Origin: an uncultured Bacteroidales bacterium | GTDB lineage: Bacteria > Bacteroidota > Bacteroidia > Bacteroidales > UBA932 | Direction: 5' to 3' | Length of the DNA stretch: 64,000 nt | NCBI GenBank assembly: GCA_905234285.1 | Contig: CAJOHK010000009.1 | Location: forward strand, 1 to 64,000 | Shown: positions 17,222 to 28,376 of the stretch, one piece after another | How positions within the stretch are numbered: position 1 is the first letter of the stretch | Layout of the letters: the number at the start of each line of letters is the position of its first letter | Made by a program: the position numbers and the translations under genes | The notes under the pieces: generated by a model | Databases searched by the model: none | The model's input: the letters and a program-made list of their open reading frames with translations, nothing else | Told to the model about the DNA's origin: nothing

Positions 17222-19639
17222 CTAGAAACTATAGCCCAGAGAAATGTAAAAGCCCGCTTTCTTGGTTAGCGTAGACCAGAAAACCTGCGCCTTGAGGGGA
17301 CCGACAATGGAGTCATAGCCATAGCCCAGTCCCACGCCGGCGTTAAACTCGCCTTCCGTGAAGCGGCGGAAATCTTCAAAGTCAAAGCAGGCGTTGCCGA
17401 TGGCCGACACATAGTGGTTTTTCTTGATGCGCAGGCGGGCATCCAGGCGGGCCATAAGGAGGTGGTCACGGCGGAAGGCAGCATTGGAAACACCCATGAA
17501 GGGAATTTGCTGCTCCACGTAACGCCCGGCCATGTCTCCGCCGATGACGTTGGAGTAAACCACGGGGATGTTGTCGCCCAGGAGGAAGCGCATGGCTCCC
17601 TGCGGAATCAGGCTGAAGCGGCCCATCGAGATGGGGAACAGACCATCGGCTTCCAGGATGCCCATCCATTTTTGCGGGGCCCCCTGCTCAAAGTGCCGGG
17701 AAATGAGGTCACCGCGAATGCCGGCCGATACGCCCTTGGTGGGGAAATAGCCATCGTCCAGGGTTTCTACGCGTCCATCGATAAAGAATCCGGGGAAATC
17801 CTGATTGACCGCGACGGGAATGTTGTATTCGCCCACCACATCGCTGGAGAGGAGACGGTTGATGCGGAACAATTGGTTGCGTAGGCCCAACTTTACGTCA
17901 AAGGCCGACCAGTGCATATTGGACATAAACAGCTCCTGCGAGAACTGTATGAAGGTGATGCTGTAATGGTTGGTCCCCGAAAGGAAGGTATTTCGGTCCG
18001 TGTATCGCAGGTTGAGACGGGCGTTGAAAGTAGAGAATTTGGGCGCGTTAAAGGCGTAATGAAGGTCGATATACGGATTGGCGCTGATGCGGGCGGTAAA
18101 ATCCAGAGAGGAACCGCTCATGGCGTGGGTGTTCAGGCCCACATTCAGCAGCAGTGACACCAGTTCCTCGGAGTCGATGCGGGCGCCGAAACCAATCTGG
18201 TGCATGGGACCGCGTTTGCACAGAATCCGCAGCCGATAGGGATCCTTGGTGCCCCGGAGCTCATAGTTCACATAGTCATACGCCCCCTTACCGAAGATAG
18301 CGGCTATGTCTTTCTCGATAATCTCCCTGTTCACTATGCCGCCCGGCTTGCAGAACATGCGCGAACGGATGTAGTCGGCTTCCTTCTCCGAAACGCCCAC
18401 TACGTCTATGCCTTCCAGGACGATGGAATGGCGGTCGATATCCACGGCCGGCGGCGCTTTGAGTGTGCGGCCGGCTTTGCCCAGCCGCTTGCGAAGCGCT
18501 TTGAAATCGGCATCCTTCGCCTCGGCCGCCTTGTACCCGCGCCAGTACATGGTATCGATGGCCGTAGCGTTGAAACTGAGCATGTTATAGCCCGTCATAT
18601 CCGGATGCACCCGAATATCCACCGCATCCACGTTCTTCTCGAAGGCATCGTTGGAGAAGAGGTCCATGCCGGCCATGAGCAGGTCGGCCATGTTCTGGAT
18701 TTCATCGGCCTTGAGCGAGGCTTCGGAGAGGTCGATGCCGATGACAATGTCGGCGCCCATCTCGCGGGCAATATTCACGGGGAAGTTGTTGCGCATGCCG
18801 CCATCTACCAGCACCATGCCTTGCGTGCGCACAGGAGCGAAGAGTCCCGGGATGGACATGGTGGAGCGGAGGGCCAGGTTCACCGAACCGCTGTGCCATA
18901 CTTTGGCTTTTCCGGACGCCACGTCAGTGGCTACGCAGGCAAAGGGAATGGGGAATTTGAAGAAATCGGTGGAATCGCTGTACCCTACCGTGCGGGAGGT
19001 GATAATCTGGTTCACATTCTGGCCGAAGACAAAGCCGGAGGGCAGGCTGCCCAGCAGGTTGCCACGGGCAAGGTCGCTGAAGCTCTGCTGGTCATCCTTG
19101 GCTGCGCCCAGGTGGAGCTGACGGGATCGGCCGGGTGCGAATGGCATATTGCCGGCCAGGAAGTCCTTGTAGTCGTCGGAGCGGTAATAAAACGGAAAAG
19201 AAAGCACATATTTCTCCTTATACCTTATGCGGGAATAAGGAATGTAGGAACGGTCCACTTTATCGCTCAGGGCCATTCCCCAGTCCATATTATGGATAAG
19301 GGAATCCAGGTAATCCACCTCGTAGCCCAGGGCATACATGCCACCCAGCAGGCCGCCGATACTAGTTCCAACGACCATGTCTATAGGGAAGTCGAACTGT
19401 TCCATATACTTGAGTGCACCCACGGTGGCAGCACCCTTGGCTCCCCCGCCCGACAGCACCAGCGCCACGGTGGGCCGCTGCTTGCGGATTTGCGCCATAC
19501 GGTAGCGGATTTGCCTTACCGAAGCCGCATCCTTGTTGTCCAGGCCGAAGGTGGAAGACGGCGGATCCTGCAAATGTTCCTGAGCCCATACGGGAAGGAT
19601 GAGCAGGGAAAAGAAAAGTATGGAGAGAAGTTTTTTCAT
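17222..19639 (-). CDS. Patatin-like phospholipase with C-terminal Omp85/BamA-like barrel
   Basis: PTVALVLSGGGAKGAATVGALKYMEQFDFPIDMVVGTSIGGLLGG; DGGMRNNFPVNIAREMGADIVIGIDL; C-terminal beta-strand-rich region ending FYISLGYSF. Confidence 0.93.
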   Translation of the reverse strand: MKKLLSILFFSLLILPVWAQEHLQDPPSSTFGLDNKDAASVRQIRYRMAQIRKQRPTVALVLSGGGAKGAATVGALKYMEQFDFPIDMVVGTSIGGLLGGMYALGYEVDYLDSLIHNMDWGMALSDKVDRSYIPYSRIRYKEKYVLSFPFYYRSDDYKDFLAGNMPFAPGRSRQLHLGAAKDDQQSFSDLARGNLLGSLPSGFVFGQNVNQIITSRTVGYSDSTDFFKFPIPFACVATDVASGKAKVWHSGSVNLALRSTMSIPGLFAPVRTQGMVLVDGGMRNNFPVNIAREMGADIVIGIDLSEASLKADEIQNMADLLMAGMDLFSNDAFEKNVDAVDIRVHPDMTGYNMLSFNATAIDTMYWRGYKAAEAKDADFKALRKRLGKAGRTLKAPPAVDIDRHSIVLEGIDVVGVSEKEADYIRSRMFCKPGGIVNREIIEKDIAAIFGKGAYDYVNYELRGTKDPYRLRILCKRGPMHQIGFGARIDSEELVSLLLNVGLNTHAMSGSSLDFTARISANPYIDLHYAFNAPKFSTFNARLNLRYTDRNTFLSGTNHYSITFIQFSQELFMSNMHWSAFDVKLGLRNQLFRINRLLSSDVVGEYNIPVAVNQDFPGFFIDGRVETLDDGYFPTKGVSAGIRGDLISRHFEQGAPQKWMGILEADGLFPISMGRFSLIPQGAMRFLLGDNIPVVYSNVIGGDMAGRYVEQQIPFMGVSNAAFRRDHLLMARLDARLRIKKNHYVSAIGNACFDFEDFRRFTEGEFNAGVGLGYGYDSIVGPLKAQVFWSTLTKKAGFYISLGYSF

Positions 19640-20673
19640 TGTTCTTGGTGTTTACCGGCCAAAAGACCGCAGGCAGCAAAGATATCCTCTCCCCTGGAGG
19701 CCCTGATGGTGGCCGTGAGACCGCCTTCCTGCAGCATTTTCTGGAAGCCCTCCATATCCTGGCCGGTCTCGTAGGGGAAGTCCGGAATCCTGTGGAAGCG
19801 GATGAGGTTGACGCGGCACTCCAGGTGCTGAAGGAGTTTGACGAGGGCCTGCGCATGCCTGGGACTGTTGTTCCAGCCTTCAAAGACAGTGTACTCAAAG
19901 CTCACGCGACGCTGGCCTGTAAAATCGTATTGCTTGATGAGCCGGACCACTTCTGTAATGGACCAGGCCTTTTGAGCGGGCATCAGTTGCTCCCGCTCCT
20001 CCGGGAAGGGATTGTGCAGGCTCACGGCCAAATGGCACTTGCTCTCATCCAGGAACTGCTTGAGTTTGGGCAGCACTCCGATAGTGCTAAGGGTGATGCG
20101 CTTGGGGCTCCAGGCCAGGCCCCAGTCGGCCGTGAGGACTTCTATGACGCGCTTGACGTTTTCCCAGTTATCCAGCGGCTCTCCCATGCCCATGAACACG
20201 GTGTTGGTTAGATCGCCGGCTTCTTCTATGGCAAAATACTGGCTCAGGATGTCTGCTGGGCGCAGGTTCCCGTGAAAGCCCTGACGGCCCGTCATGCAAA
20301 ACTTGCAACCCATTTTGCACCCTGCCTGGGAGCTCACGCACAAGGTTTTGCGGTCCTGATCCGGGATCATTACCGCCTCAATGAAAGAATCCTCCCATTT
20401 GCCGGGCACCAGTTCACAACTGACCGGGAATAGATACTTGCGGGTGCCGTCCTTGCTGGTTTGCACGTCGATGGGCGCAATCATGCCCACCTCATAGCGT
20501 TCCTTGAGCGCTTCCCTGCCCTGCTTGGACAGGTTGGTCATGCCGTCAATGCTCTTTACTCTTTTCTGGTACAGCCACTGCGCCATTTGCTTCCCCGCAA
20601 ACGCAGGCAAGCCCACCTCTAAAGCCACCGCCTTGAGTTCCTCTGGCGTTTTTCCTAGCAAGCGCTCTTTCAT
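19636..20673 (-). CDS. rlmN: 23S rRNA (adenine(2503)-C(2))-methyltransferase
   Basis: CVSSQAGCKMGCKFCMTGRQGFHGNL radical SAM motif; NTVFMGMGEPLDNW. Confidence 0.97.
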   Translation of the reverse strand: MKERLLGKTPEELKAVALEVGLPAFAGKQMAQWLYQKRVKSIDGMTNLSKQGREALKERYEVGMIAPIDVQTSKDGTRKYLFPVSCELVPGKWEDSFIEAVMIPDQDRKTLCVSSQAGCKMGCKFCMTGRQGFHGNLRPADILSQYFAIEEAGDLTNTVFMGMGEPLDNWENVKRVIEVLTADWGLAWSPKRITLSTIGVLPKLKQFLDESKCHLAVSLHNPFPEEREQLMPAQKAWSITEVVRLIKQYDFTGQRRVSFEYTVFEGWNNSPRHAQALVKLLQHLECRVNLIRFHRIPDFPYETGQDMEGFQKMLQEGGLTATIRASRGEDIFAACGLLAGKHQEQ

Positions 20674-20714
20674 ACTACAAAAGTAATCATTTCCTCCTTA
20701 TTTCCCAACCCACC

Positions 20715-21605
20715 CTAATCAACGGCAGCCAAACGGCAACGGCGCAGGCGCTCGGCATGGTCGGCCTGCAATATGCCGGCCTTTATCAGGCCCTCCAGGG
20801 TGCAGTCCTCTGGCTTGTTGTGCTCCCGGTAAAGGACAATGCCGTGCGCCTCCGACTTGGAAATGTAGGGATGCCGGGCTAAATCGGCCTCCGGGAGAGT
20901 CCAGATGGGGTAAGGCTCAGGCAGGGAGCAGGTGATAAGGTCTTTGAGGCCATCGTACTTCTCGCTGTCAAAGTGCCAGATTTCCATCAGTTGCTCGGGG
21001 CAGGAATAGCCGCGCAACTGGTTTCGGTACTGCACCACTTTGCCGGCAAAGAAGGGGCCGATGCCCGGCAGGTCCAGTAGCTGCGTGCTGTCGGCCTGGT
21101 TAATATCCAGCAGAGGGATATCAATAAAGGGCTCCAGGCGCTGGAAAACACTGTCGGCCACCACATAACTTTTGGCGAAATCGGCCTTTCGACGGAACCG
21201 GCCGCCTTTTTGCCGATAATGGTCGATGGCTTGCGCCTGCTTTTCGCTGAAGCCCAGCCGCTGCAGGTCCTCCAGGCTCACGGTGTTGGGATTAAAGCGA
21301 AAGGATTCCACCTTGCGGGTCTGCTCCCGCACTGCCTGCACCCGCGGTGTGTGGGGAGCGTTTTTCCGCACCACCCGCACTTCGCCCTGGTCCGGTTCGG
21401 CTGACGGTGGGCTGCTCTCGGGAACGGTTTGGATAATATATACGGTATCCGGATGATCCCGGTTGGCCTCAATATGCAACGTGGCGGCCTTATGGACAAA
21501 CAAGGCTATTTGATATCCGATAATGAGGAAAACCAGGGCGATGGCGCCCGTTACAAAACTGGCCGTCGGGCGCTTATTCTTCTTCGCATTCTTCCCCTCT
21601 TCCAT
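20715..21605 (-). CDS. Helix-hairpin-helix (ComEA-like) domain protein with N-terminal TM helix
   Basis: FNPNTVSLEDLQRLGFSEKQAQAIDHYRQKGG and DINQADSTQLLDLPGIGPFFAGKVVQYRNQLRGY. Confidence 0.88.
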   Translation of the reverse strand: MEEGKNAKKNKRPTASFVTGAIALVFLIIGYQIALFVHKAATLHIEANRDHPDTVYIIQTVPESSPPSAEPDQGEVRVVRKNAPHTPRVQAVREQTRKVESFRFNPNTVSLEDLQRLGFSEKQAQAIDHYRQKGGRFRRKADFAKSYVVADSVFQRLEPFIDIPLLDINQADSTQLLDLPGIGPFFAGKVVQYRNQLRGYSCPEQLMEIWHFDSEKYDGLKDLITCSLPEPYPIWTLPEADLARHPYISKSEAHGIVLYREHNKPEDCTLEGLIKAGILQADHAERLRRCRLAAVD

Positions 21606-22305
21606 AGCGCTTCTTCTTTTCGGGTTTTACCGGCTGGGCGCCGGCCACAACAAGTACAATTTCTCCTTTGGGCTCGTGCTCACGGTACCAGGCCGCTACT
21701 TCTTCCAGGGTGCCGCGCTTATGCTCCTCGTGCACTTTGGAGATTTCCCGCGCCACCGAGCACAAGCGGTCCGGGCCAAAGAACTGGGCCAATTGCTCCA
21801 GGGTTTTTACCAGCCGATAGGGACTCTCGTAGAACACTATGGTCCGGGTTTCGGAGGCCAGCTCCTGCAAATGAGTTTGCCGGCCTTTTTTCTGCGGGAG
21901 GAAGCCCTCGAAGGCAAATCGGTCGCATGGAAGGCCCGATGAGACGATGGCCGGAATGCACGCCGTAGCACCCGGGAGCGTGCGGACCGCGATGCCGGCA
22001 TCGGCGCAGGCGCGGGAAAGGAGGAAGCCCGGGTCCGAGATGCCCGGCGTTCCGGCGTCGGAAACTAAGGCAACCGTTTGGCCGGCTTCTATCTTTTCTA
22101 CCACCCGCTGCACCGCCTGATGCTCGTTGTATTTATGGTGGCTTTCCAGCGGTTTGTGGATGTCGTAATGCTTGAGCAGCACCGACGACGTGCGAGTGTC
22201 TTCGGCCAGAATAAGATCGGCCTCCTTGAGCACGCGCACGGCCCGGAAGCTCATATCTTCCAGATTGCCCACCGGCGTGGGTACGATATACAGGATGCCA
22301 GCCAT
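21574..22305 (-). CDS. rsmI: 16S rRNA (cytidine(1402)-2'-O)-methyltransferase
   Basis: LYIVPTPVGNLEDMSFRAVRVLKEADLILAEDTRTSSVLLKHY; LVSDAGTPGISDPGFLL. Confidence 0.96.
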   Translation of the reverse strand: MAGILYIVPTPVGNLEDMSFRAVRVLKEADLILAEDTRTSSVLLKHYDIHKPLESHHKYNEHQAVQRVVEKIEAGQTVALVSDAGTPGISDPGFLLSRACADAGIAVRTLPGATACIPAIVSSGLPCDRFAFEGFLPQKKGRQTHLQELASETRTIVFYESPYRLVKTLEQLAQFFGPDRLCSVAREISKVHEEHKRGTLEEVAAWYREHEPKGEIVLVVAGAQPVKPEKKKRYGRGEECEEE

Positions 22306-22868
22306 TATCCCAGCTTTTTACGGAGAGCCATCATGAAGTTATATACCACGTTGCTGCCCAGGTCCCAATCCGGGAAATGCTCCTTGATATAGGCAACGGC
22401 CTGGTCCAGCGATGCCAAAGTATTCAGATTGGCGATGGTAGCGTCATACAGGGCATAATCCTCCTTGAAAAGCGTGCCGATGAAAAGGGCCCGGTCATAG
22501 AGCGAAATGCCGCTGCGGATGTTCTTCACCGCCAGGCCGGGTTTGTCCTTGCGCCAGGCCATGCCGGCTGTGTCGTCCGGCACAGGTTCCGGGGCGGGCA
22601 CAATAGGCTCCGGCTCCACCTCTATGGGTTCCGGTTCTTCGAAGGCAGGGGCTGTAGCTTCCTGGAGGGGCTCTTCGGGGACCGGCGCATCGGGAACGCC
22701 GATGGATTCGGTGGTGAAATCCACCGCATCCTCCTCAGGTGCGGGGGCATCCTCTTCTGGCTCAGGGGAATAGGCCGAAAGCTTCTCCTCCAGGGCTGCG
22801 ATGCGCTCTTTGAGCGATGCCAATTCGGCCTCGCATTCTTTCAAGAAATCTGTATGACTTTTGTCCAT
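22305..22868 (-). CDS. Hypothetical protein with coiled-coil start and acidic/Pro-rich low-complexity middle
   Basis: Complete ORF overlapping rsmI start; [17 protein letters not shown]...[23 protein letters not shown]. Confidence 0.75.
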   Translation of the reverse strand: MDKSHTDFLKECEAELASLKERIAALEEKLSAYSPEPEEDAPAPEEDAVDFTTESIGVPDAPVPEEPLQEATAPAFEEPEPIEVEPEPIVPAPEPVPDDTAGMAWRKDKPGLAVKNIRSGISLYDRALFIGTLFKEDYALYDATIANLNTLASLDQAVAYIKEHFPDWDLGSNVVYNFMMALRKKLG

Positions 22869-22875
22869 AAATGAC

Positions 22876-22883
22876 TATATTTG
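22876..22883 (+). promoter_or_regulatory. -7 box TATATTTG upstream of tdk
   Basis: TAnnTTTG match 29 nt before ATG at 22912. Confidence 0.55.
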
Positions 22884-22911
22884 CGTCAGTCAACCTAACA
22901 AAGTTACGGAA

Positions 22912-23490
22912 ATGTTTTTGGAAAATGCAAAAAAATCGGGCTGCATTGAAGTGGTTTGCGGCTCCATGTTCTCGGGTAAAACAGAAGAACTGATCAGAAG
23001 GCTCAAAAGGGCCCAGTTCGCTAAACAGAAAATAGCCACTTTCAAGCCGGCCATCGACACCCGTTATTCAGAGCTGGATGTGGTATCGCATGATTCCCAC
23101 AGCATTTCCTGCACCCCTATCAACAACCCCAAGCTTATGCTGGACATTGATCCGGACGTTCAGGTTGTAGGCATCGACGAAGCCCAATTCTTTGACAACA
23201 GTATTATAGAGGTTTGCCAGGAGCTGGCCAACAAGCGCGGCGTGCGCGTAATCATTGCCGGCCTGGATACCGACTATATGGGTAAGCCTTTCGGCCCCAT
23301 GCCCGGTCTCATGGCCATCGCAGAGGATGTGCAAAAAGTACACGCCATCTGCGTCCGCTGCGGCGCCCTGGCCAACCACTCCCACCGCCTCTCCGCTTCC
23401 AAAAAACTGGTGGTCCTTGGAGAGAAAGACACCTACGAGCCCCTCTGCCGTGAGTGTTACCAAAAGGCCCTGGAGGAAGATAAAGCCTAG
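22912..23490 (+). CDS. tdk: Thymidine kinase
   Basis: [58 protein letters not shown]. Confidence 0.96.
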   Translation: MFLENAKKSGCIEVVCGSMFSGKTEELIRRLKRAQFAKQKIATFKPAIDTRYSELDVVSHDSHSISCTPINNPKLMLDIDPDVQVVGIDEAQFFDNSIIEVCQELANKRGVRVIIAGLDTDYMGKPFGPMPGLMAIAEDVQKVHAICVRCGALANHSHRLSASKKLVVLGEKDTYEPLCRECYQKALEEDKA

Positions 23491-23633
23491 CAGCGCAATC
23501 TTACCCCAGTTTGGGGGCAATACTTAAGGAAAGATTGTCAGTTATGACGATCTTACCTTGGTTTTAGCCTTTAAATAGGGTAAGAATGCCGCAAAGGGCG
23601 AAAACAGTCCCCTACAGCATTATAGAGAGCCCC

Positions 23634-24659
23634 TTAGTCCTGAATCTGGGCCAGGGCTTCGCGGATTTTAGATTCGATTTCCTCGGCCAGCTCGGGATTG
23701 TCCAGCATGAGCTTTTTGACAGCCTCGCGGCCTTGGGCCAGTTTGGTTTCCCCGTAGGAGAACCAGGATCCGGACTTTTGGATAAGTCCCAGCTCTACAC
23801 CCAGGTCCACAATTTCGCCGGAACGGGAAATTCCTTCCCCGAAGACAATGTCGAACTCGGCTTTTTTGAAGGGCGGGGCCATTTTGTTTTTGACCACCTT
23901 TACCTTGACGTGGTTGCCCAGGGCCTCGTCACCGTCTTTGATTTGGGTGGTGCGGCGGATGTCCAGGCGCACGGAGGCATAGAACTTAAGGGCGTTACCG
24001 CCGGTGGTGGTTTCCGGATTGCCAAACATAATGCCAATCTTCTCACGCAGCTGATTGATGAAAATGCAGCACGTATTGGTTTTGGAGATGTTGGCGGTGA
24101 GCTTGCGCAGGGCCTGGCTCATGAGGCGGGCCTGCAGACCCACTTTGTTCTCTCCCATTTCTCCTTCAATCTCGGCCTTGGGAGTGAGGGCGGCTACGGA
24201 GTCAATGACCACAATGTCCACGGCACCGCTGCGGATGAGGTTGTCGGCAATCTCGAGCGCCTGCTCACCGTTATCCGGCTGAGAGATGAGGAGGGTGTCC
24301 AGGTTCACGCCCAGCGCCTTAGCGTAGGTGCGGTCAAAGGCGTGCTCGGCGTCGATGATGGCGGCAATGCCCCCGCTTTTTTGCGCCTGGGCGATGGCAT
24401 GGATGGCCAGGGTGGTTTTACCGGAGCTCTCCGGCCCGTAAATCTCTATGATGCGGCCTTTGGGATAACCGCCGATGCCCAGCGCGTGGTCCAGGGAAAT
24501 GGAACCTGAAGGGATTACCTGGGAAGCGTCCCATTCCGGCTGGTCCCCCAGCTTCATGATGGTACCCTTTCCAAAGTCTTTTTCGATTTTGTCGATGGTT
24601 GCCTGGAGCGCCTTCAATTTGGCGGCGTTCACATTCATTTCTTCTGCTTCTTTTGCCAT
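23634..24659 (-). CDS. recA: Recombinase RecA
   Basis: [77 protein letters not shown]. Confidence 0.98.
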   Translation of the reverse strand: MAKEAEEMNVNAAKLKALQATIDKIEKDFGKGTIMKLGDQPEWDASQVIPSGSISLDHALGIGGYPKGRIIEIYGPESSGKTTLAIHAIAQAQKSGGIAAIIDAEHAFDRTYAKALGVNLDTLLISQPDNGEQALEIADNLIRSGAVDIVVIDSVAALTPKAEIEGEMGENKVGLQARLMSQALRKLTANISKTNTCCIFINQLREKIGIMFGNPETTTGGNALKFYASVRLDIRRTTQIKDGDEALGNHVKVKVVKNKMAPPFKKAEFDIVFGEGISRSGEIVDLGVELGLIQKSGSWFSYGETKLAQGREAVKKLMLDNPELAEEIESKIREALAQIQD

Positions 24660-24845
24660 ACTGCAATCTTTATTTAAATAACGTGCGGGCATCCTGAACC
24701 GCAAGGGCAAAGATATGAAAATCTCTGCGAATAATCAATATGTTTTCTGGGCACAAAATTACGTCCATATTGTGCCGAACCATTGCCCATCCTAAAAAAT
24801 TGCAAAAAAAACAAAAATGCGTTAGATTTGCAAAAACGCACGCAT

Positions 24846-25478
24846 ATGGCCGATAACTATCTGGAAAAAAGGCAGGAAGAGCTGGCGCAGCAAAGCAAAA
24901 AAGTCATCCGGAAAGGCGGGCCTTCCCTGGATACGCTGCTCCACCGCACCCGCAGCTACCGGGGCTATGATCCCAGGAAGGTGGTCACGGAGGAAGAACT
25001 CCGCAAGCTGGTGAGTGTCACCACGCTGGTAGCCTCCGGAATGAACCGTCAACCCCTTCGCTATCGGCTGGTCACCGCCGCCGATGCCGGAAAAGTGCTC
25101 CCCCTCATCACGCTGGGCGCCGCACTGCCGGAGGAACATCTGCCCAAGCCGGGCACCGAGCCGCAGGCCTTCATCGTCATTTGCAGCGCCATCCCGGAGG
25201 ACCGCGTAGTGGACATGGACCTGGGCATTGCCGCGCAAAGCATCCTCCTCAAGGCCTCCGAGATGGGCCTGGGCGGCATTTTCATCCTCAATTTCAGGAA
25301 GGACGCCCTCCGGCAGGCACTGGACCTGCCGCTGGAACCTCTCGCCATCCTGGCCATCGGCAAACCCGCCGAGAACATCTTCCTGGTGCCCGCCACCCCG
25401 GGCATGCCGCTCAGCTACTACCGCAAAGACGGCGTGCACTTTGTCCCCAAGTTAACCCTGGAACACATCCTGATATGA
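24846..25478 (+). CDS. Nitroreductase family protein
   Basis: RRSYRGYDPRKVVTEEEL-like start (HRTRSYRGYDPRKVVTEEELRKLV); DMDLGIAAQSILLKASEMGLGGIFILNF. Confidence 0.88.
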   Translation: MADNYLEKRQEELAQQSKKVIRKGGPSLDTLLHRTRSYRGYDPRKVVTEEELRKLVSVTTLVASGMNRQPLRYRLVTAADAGKVLPLITLGAALPEEHLPKPGTEPQAFIVICSAIPEDRVVDMDLGIAAQSILLKASEMGLGGIFILNFRKDALRQALDLPLEPLAILAIGKPAENIFLVPATPGMPLSYYRKDGVHFVPKLTLEHILI

Positions 25479-26278
25479 AACACTGCCTCTATCTCCTTGC
25501 CCTCCTGGCCATCTCCTGCGGAACTGCACCGGAAGGCCAGTACCCGGCCGTAAAATCCTACGTGGTCAACTATAATCCCGGGGATCCGGAAACCTACACT
25601 TTCAAATACGACGCACAGGGACGCATCGTGCAAATTGAAAATAACTGGGATTCCTCCTACGACGGCAAGCACCACGCTCACTCGTGGAAATACGCCTACA
25701 AGGAAAACAGCGCCCAGATAAAAGAGAAAATCTGGGGCCGGGACGTTGACTCCCAGGCCGATTTCCAGGGCGACTTCCAGCATGCCGTCTATGTGCATGA
25801 AGGAGAAAGCTACGACGAAGAACTGGAAACCTACTATCTGGGGAGTAATCTTAACTTCACTTACCAGGACGGCCTGATGGTGAAATCGCTCCTCTACGAT
25901 TTAACCAGTGACGGGACCGACAGCACCGAATATACCTGGAGTCCCGATGGCAACATTGTGAAGATAGACAGCAGCGATCCCAGCGTGGGCCTCAGCATCA
26001 CCAACATTGTCTATTCCCCCACCGACAACCCGTTCACGGGTGTAGACCCCACGGCCCTCATGTTCCCCAGCGAGCCCTACTTCCGCTTTGGCATGGCCGG
26101 TCCCAGACCTTCTAAACTCATCTGGAGTTATACCCAGACCGTAGAAGACTGGTGCGAGGATGACGTCCTTACCCAACAAGTGAAAATAGAATACGAGACC
26201 AATGCCGATGGCCTCATTTCACGGATAGATAAAGTTGTGGATGGAGAAGTAAGACTAAGTGTAAGCATCACTTATTGA
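25475..26278 (+). CDS. Hypothetical lipoprotein (DUF4595-like repeats)
   Basis: MKHCLYLLALLAISC lipobox; TFKYDAQGRIVQIENNW; ATGA overlap with the upstream nitroreductase. Confidence 0.7.
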   Translation: MKHCLYLLALLAISCGTAPEGQYPAVKSYVVNYNPGDPETYTFKYDAQGRIVQIENNWDSSYDGKHHAHSWKYAYKENSAQIKEKIWGRDVDSQADFQGDFQHAVYVHEGESYDEELETYYLGSNLNFTYQDGLMVKSLLYDLTSDGTDSTEYTWSPDGNIVKIDSSDPSVGLSITNIVYSPTDNPFTGVDPTALMFPSEPYFRFGMAGPRPSKLIWSYTQTVEDWCEDDVLTQQVKIEYETNADGLISRIDKVVDGEVRLSVSITY

Positions 26279-26350
26279 GCGAGATACGAGTCTCGAACTC
26301 GCGACCTTCGGCTTGGGAAGCCAACGCTCTACCAACTGAGCTAATCTCGC
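26278..26350 (-). tRNA. tRNA-Gly (anticodon CCC)
   Basis: GCGAGATTAGCTCAGTTGGTAGAGCGTTGGCTTCCCAAGCCGAAGGTCGCGAGTTCGAGACTCGTATCTCGC folds as a complete cloverleaf. Confidence 0.95.
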
Positions 26351-26404
26351 TTGCTGACTACAAAGATAAGCTTTTTTTACTAATTTTGTAAAAAATTTCG
26401 CACA

Positions 26405-27778
26405 ATGGCAGTTCAAAAACCTTCCATCCCCAAGGGAACGCGTGACTTCGGCCAAAAAGAAATGGCCCGGAGAAACTATATATTCGATACCATCCGCAGT
26501 GTTTTCTGCTCCTTCGGCTATCAGCAAATCGAGACGCCGGCCATGGAGAACCTCTCCACCCTGCTGGGCAAGTACGGCGAAGAAGGTGACAAACTGCTGT
26601 TCCGCATCCTCAATTCCGGCGATGCCTTTGCCGGCGTGGACTTTGACAAGCCGCTGACGCCCCAGATTTGCGAAAAAGGCCTCCGCTACGACCTTACGGT
26701 GCCCTTCGCCCGCTACGTGGTGCAGCACCAGAACGAGATTTCCTTCCCCTTCAAGCGCTACCAGATTCAGCCCGTCTGGCGGGCCGACCGTCCCCAGAAG
26801 GGCCGCTACCGCGAGTTTTACCAGTGCGACGTAGACGTCATCGGCAGCCGCAGCCAGGTGAACGAGCTGGAGTTGGTACAGATGGTAGATGCCGTCTTTA
26901 GCAAGCTGGGCGTTCGCGTGGGCATTCACATCAACAACCGCAAGGTCCTCACTGGTTTTGCAGAAATAGCCGGCGCCCCCGACAAAGTGGTGGACATTAC
27001 CGTTGCCATAGACAAGCTGGACAAAATCGGCCTGGAAAAAGTGAAGGAAGAAATGGCCGAAAAAGGCCTGGAAGCCAGCGGCATTGCCGTCATCGAGCAA
27101 ATTCTGCAGCTGAGCGGCTCCTTCGAGGAAAAACTCGCTTCCATGCGCGCCCTCTTCCAGGGCGGAAGCGCCAGCGGTATCGGCTCGGAGGAGGGCCTCA
27201 AGGGCCTGGATGAGCTGGAGGAACTCTTCGGCCTCATTTCGGCCGCTAGCGTTTCCCAGCCTGTGCAACTGGACCTCTCTCTGGCGCGCGGCCTCAACTA
27301 TTACACCGGCGCCATCTTTGAGGTAAAGGCGCTGGATTGGGAAATTGGCTCCATCTGCGGCGGTGGCCGGTACGACAACCTCACCGGCATCTTCGGCCTG
27401 CCGGACCTCTCCGGCGTGGGCATCTCCTTCGGCGCCGACCGCATCTACGACGTGCTCACCGGCCTGGAGCTCTTCCCCGCCTCGCTGGAATCCTCTCCCC
27501 GCCTGCTCTTTGCCGTCATGGGGGCCGATGAACTGCGCTATGTACTGCCCGTTGCCGCACAGCTTCGCGCCGCCGGCGTAGCCGTAGAGGTATACCCTGA
27601 GGCCACCAAGCTCAAGAAACAGTTCGATTACGCCGACAAAAAGGCCATCCCGTTCATCTCCATCAACGGCAGCAATGAAATGGAAGCAAGTACGGTGAAT
27701 ATCAAGAACTTAGTAACGGGCCAGCAGCAGGCCTTCCCCGCCGCCGACCTGCCCGCCATCCTGAAATTCTTGAAATAA
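26405..27778 (+). CDS. hisS: Histidine--tRNA ligase
   Basis: [67 protein letters not shown]. Confidence 0.97.
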   Translation: MAVQKPSIPKGTRDFGQKEMARRNYIFDTIRSVFCSFGYQQIETPAMENLSTLLGKYGEEGDKLLFRILNSGDAFAGVDFDKPLTPQICEKGLRYDLTVPFARYVVQHQNEISFPFKRYQIQPVWRADRPQKGRYREFYQCDVDVIGSRSQVNELELVQMVDAVFSKLGVRVGIHINNRKVLTGFAEIAGAPDKVVDITVAIDKLDKIGLEKVKEEMAEKGLEASGIAVIEQILQLSGSFEEKLASMRALFQGGSASGIGSEEGLKGLDELEELFGLISAASVSQPVQLDLSLARGLNYYTGAIFEVKALDWEIGSICGGGRYDNLTGIFGLPDLSGVGISFGADRIYDVLTGLELFPASLESSPRLLFAVMGADELRYVLPVAAQLRAAGVAVEVYPEATKLKKQFDYADKKAIPFISINGSNEMEASTVNIKNLVTGQQQAFPAADLPAILKFLK

Positions 27779-27803
27779 ATTTGGAGTTTCCAAAAAAACA
27801 GCT

Positions 27804-27811
27804 TACCTTTG
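27804..27811 (+). promoter_or_regulatory. -7 box TACCTTTG upstream of tRNA-fMet
   Basis: TAnnTTTG match with TTG about 20 nt upstream. Confidence 0.5.
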
Positions 27812-27822
27812 CATTCCCAAAC

Positions 27823-27895
<73 letters not shown>

Positions 27896-27936
27896 CTAAG
27901 CAAATGAGAGTCAGCCTTTTAGACTGGCTCTTGCGT

Positions 27937-28321
27937 TTATACGTTGTCAAGTTCATCAAGCAGAGCGGGGCGTCTGGGATACTTTTCTTTTATGCATAAA
28001 TCGGCATAGGAATCACTAAACCATGATGATCCCTTTCGCAATCGATGGGCGAATGCCTCAATGTATTGGGGCCAGGCCTTTTCACCCACGGTCTCTCTGA
28101 GAAGGGAGTAGTAGTCATAGACCGTTTCTCCATCTTCATGCTGATAAAACGGATATCCTTCAAGCCACAACATCTCTGCGTATTTGATAATTGACGCTGT
28201 ATCGTTTTGTAAAACAGCGATATGCAAGAGGCAGTTTTGCTAAAAGATAATACTCGCAGCCACGTTCAAGAATCCTGTCATTGATTTCCTTCTCAAAACT
28301 GTCTAAATGCAGAGTCTTCAT
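27937..28321 (-). pseudogene. Remnant of a hypothetical (possibly SWIM-zinc-finger-like) protein: N- and C-terminal pieces in different frames
   Basis: MKTLHLDSFEKEINDRILERGCEYYLLAKL in one frame, then IAVLQNDTASIIKYAEMLWLEGYPFYQ... in another. Confidence 0.55.
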
Positions 28322-28376
28322 ATGCTGTTTATTATTGAAAGAATGGGGCCTTTTGCTGAAATTCGGAAATGAATCT

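Noticed and set aside
18200-19774. 524-aa antisense ORF opposite the patatin/Omp85 gene
   Set aside because: Shadow ORF of a confidently identified CDS; no recognisable domain.
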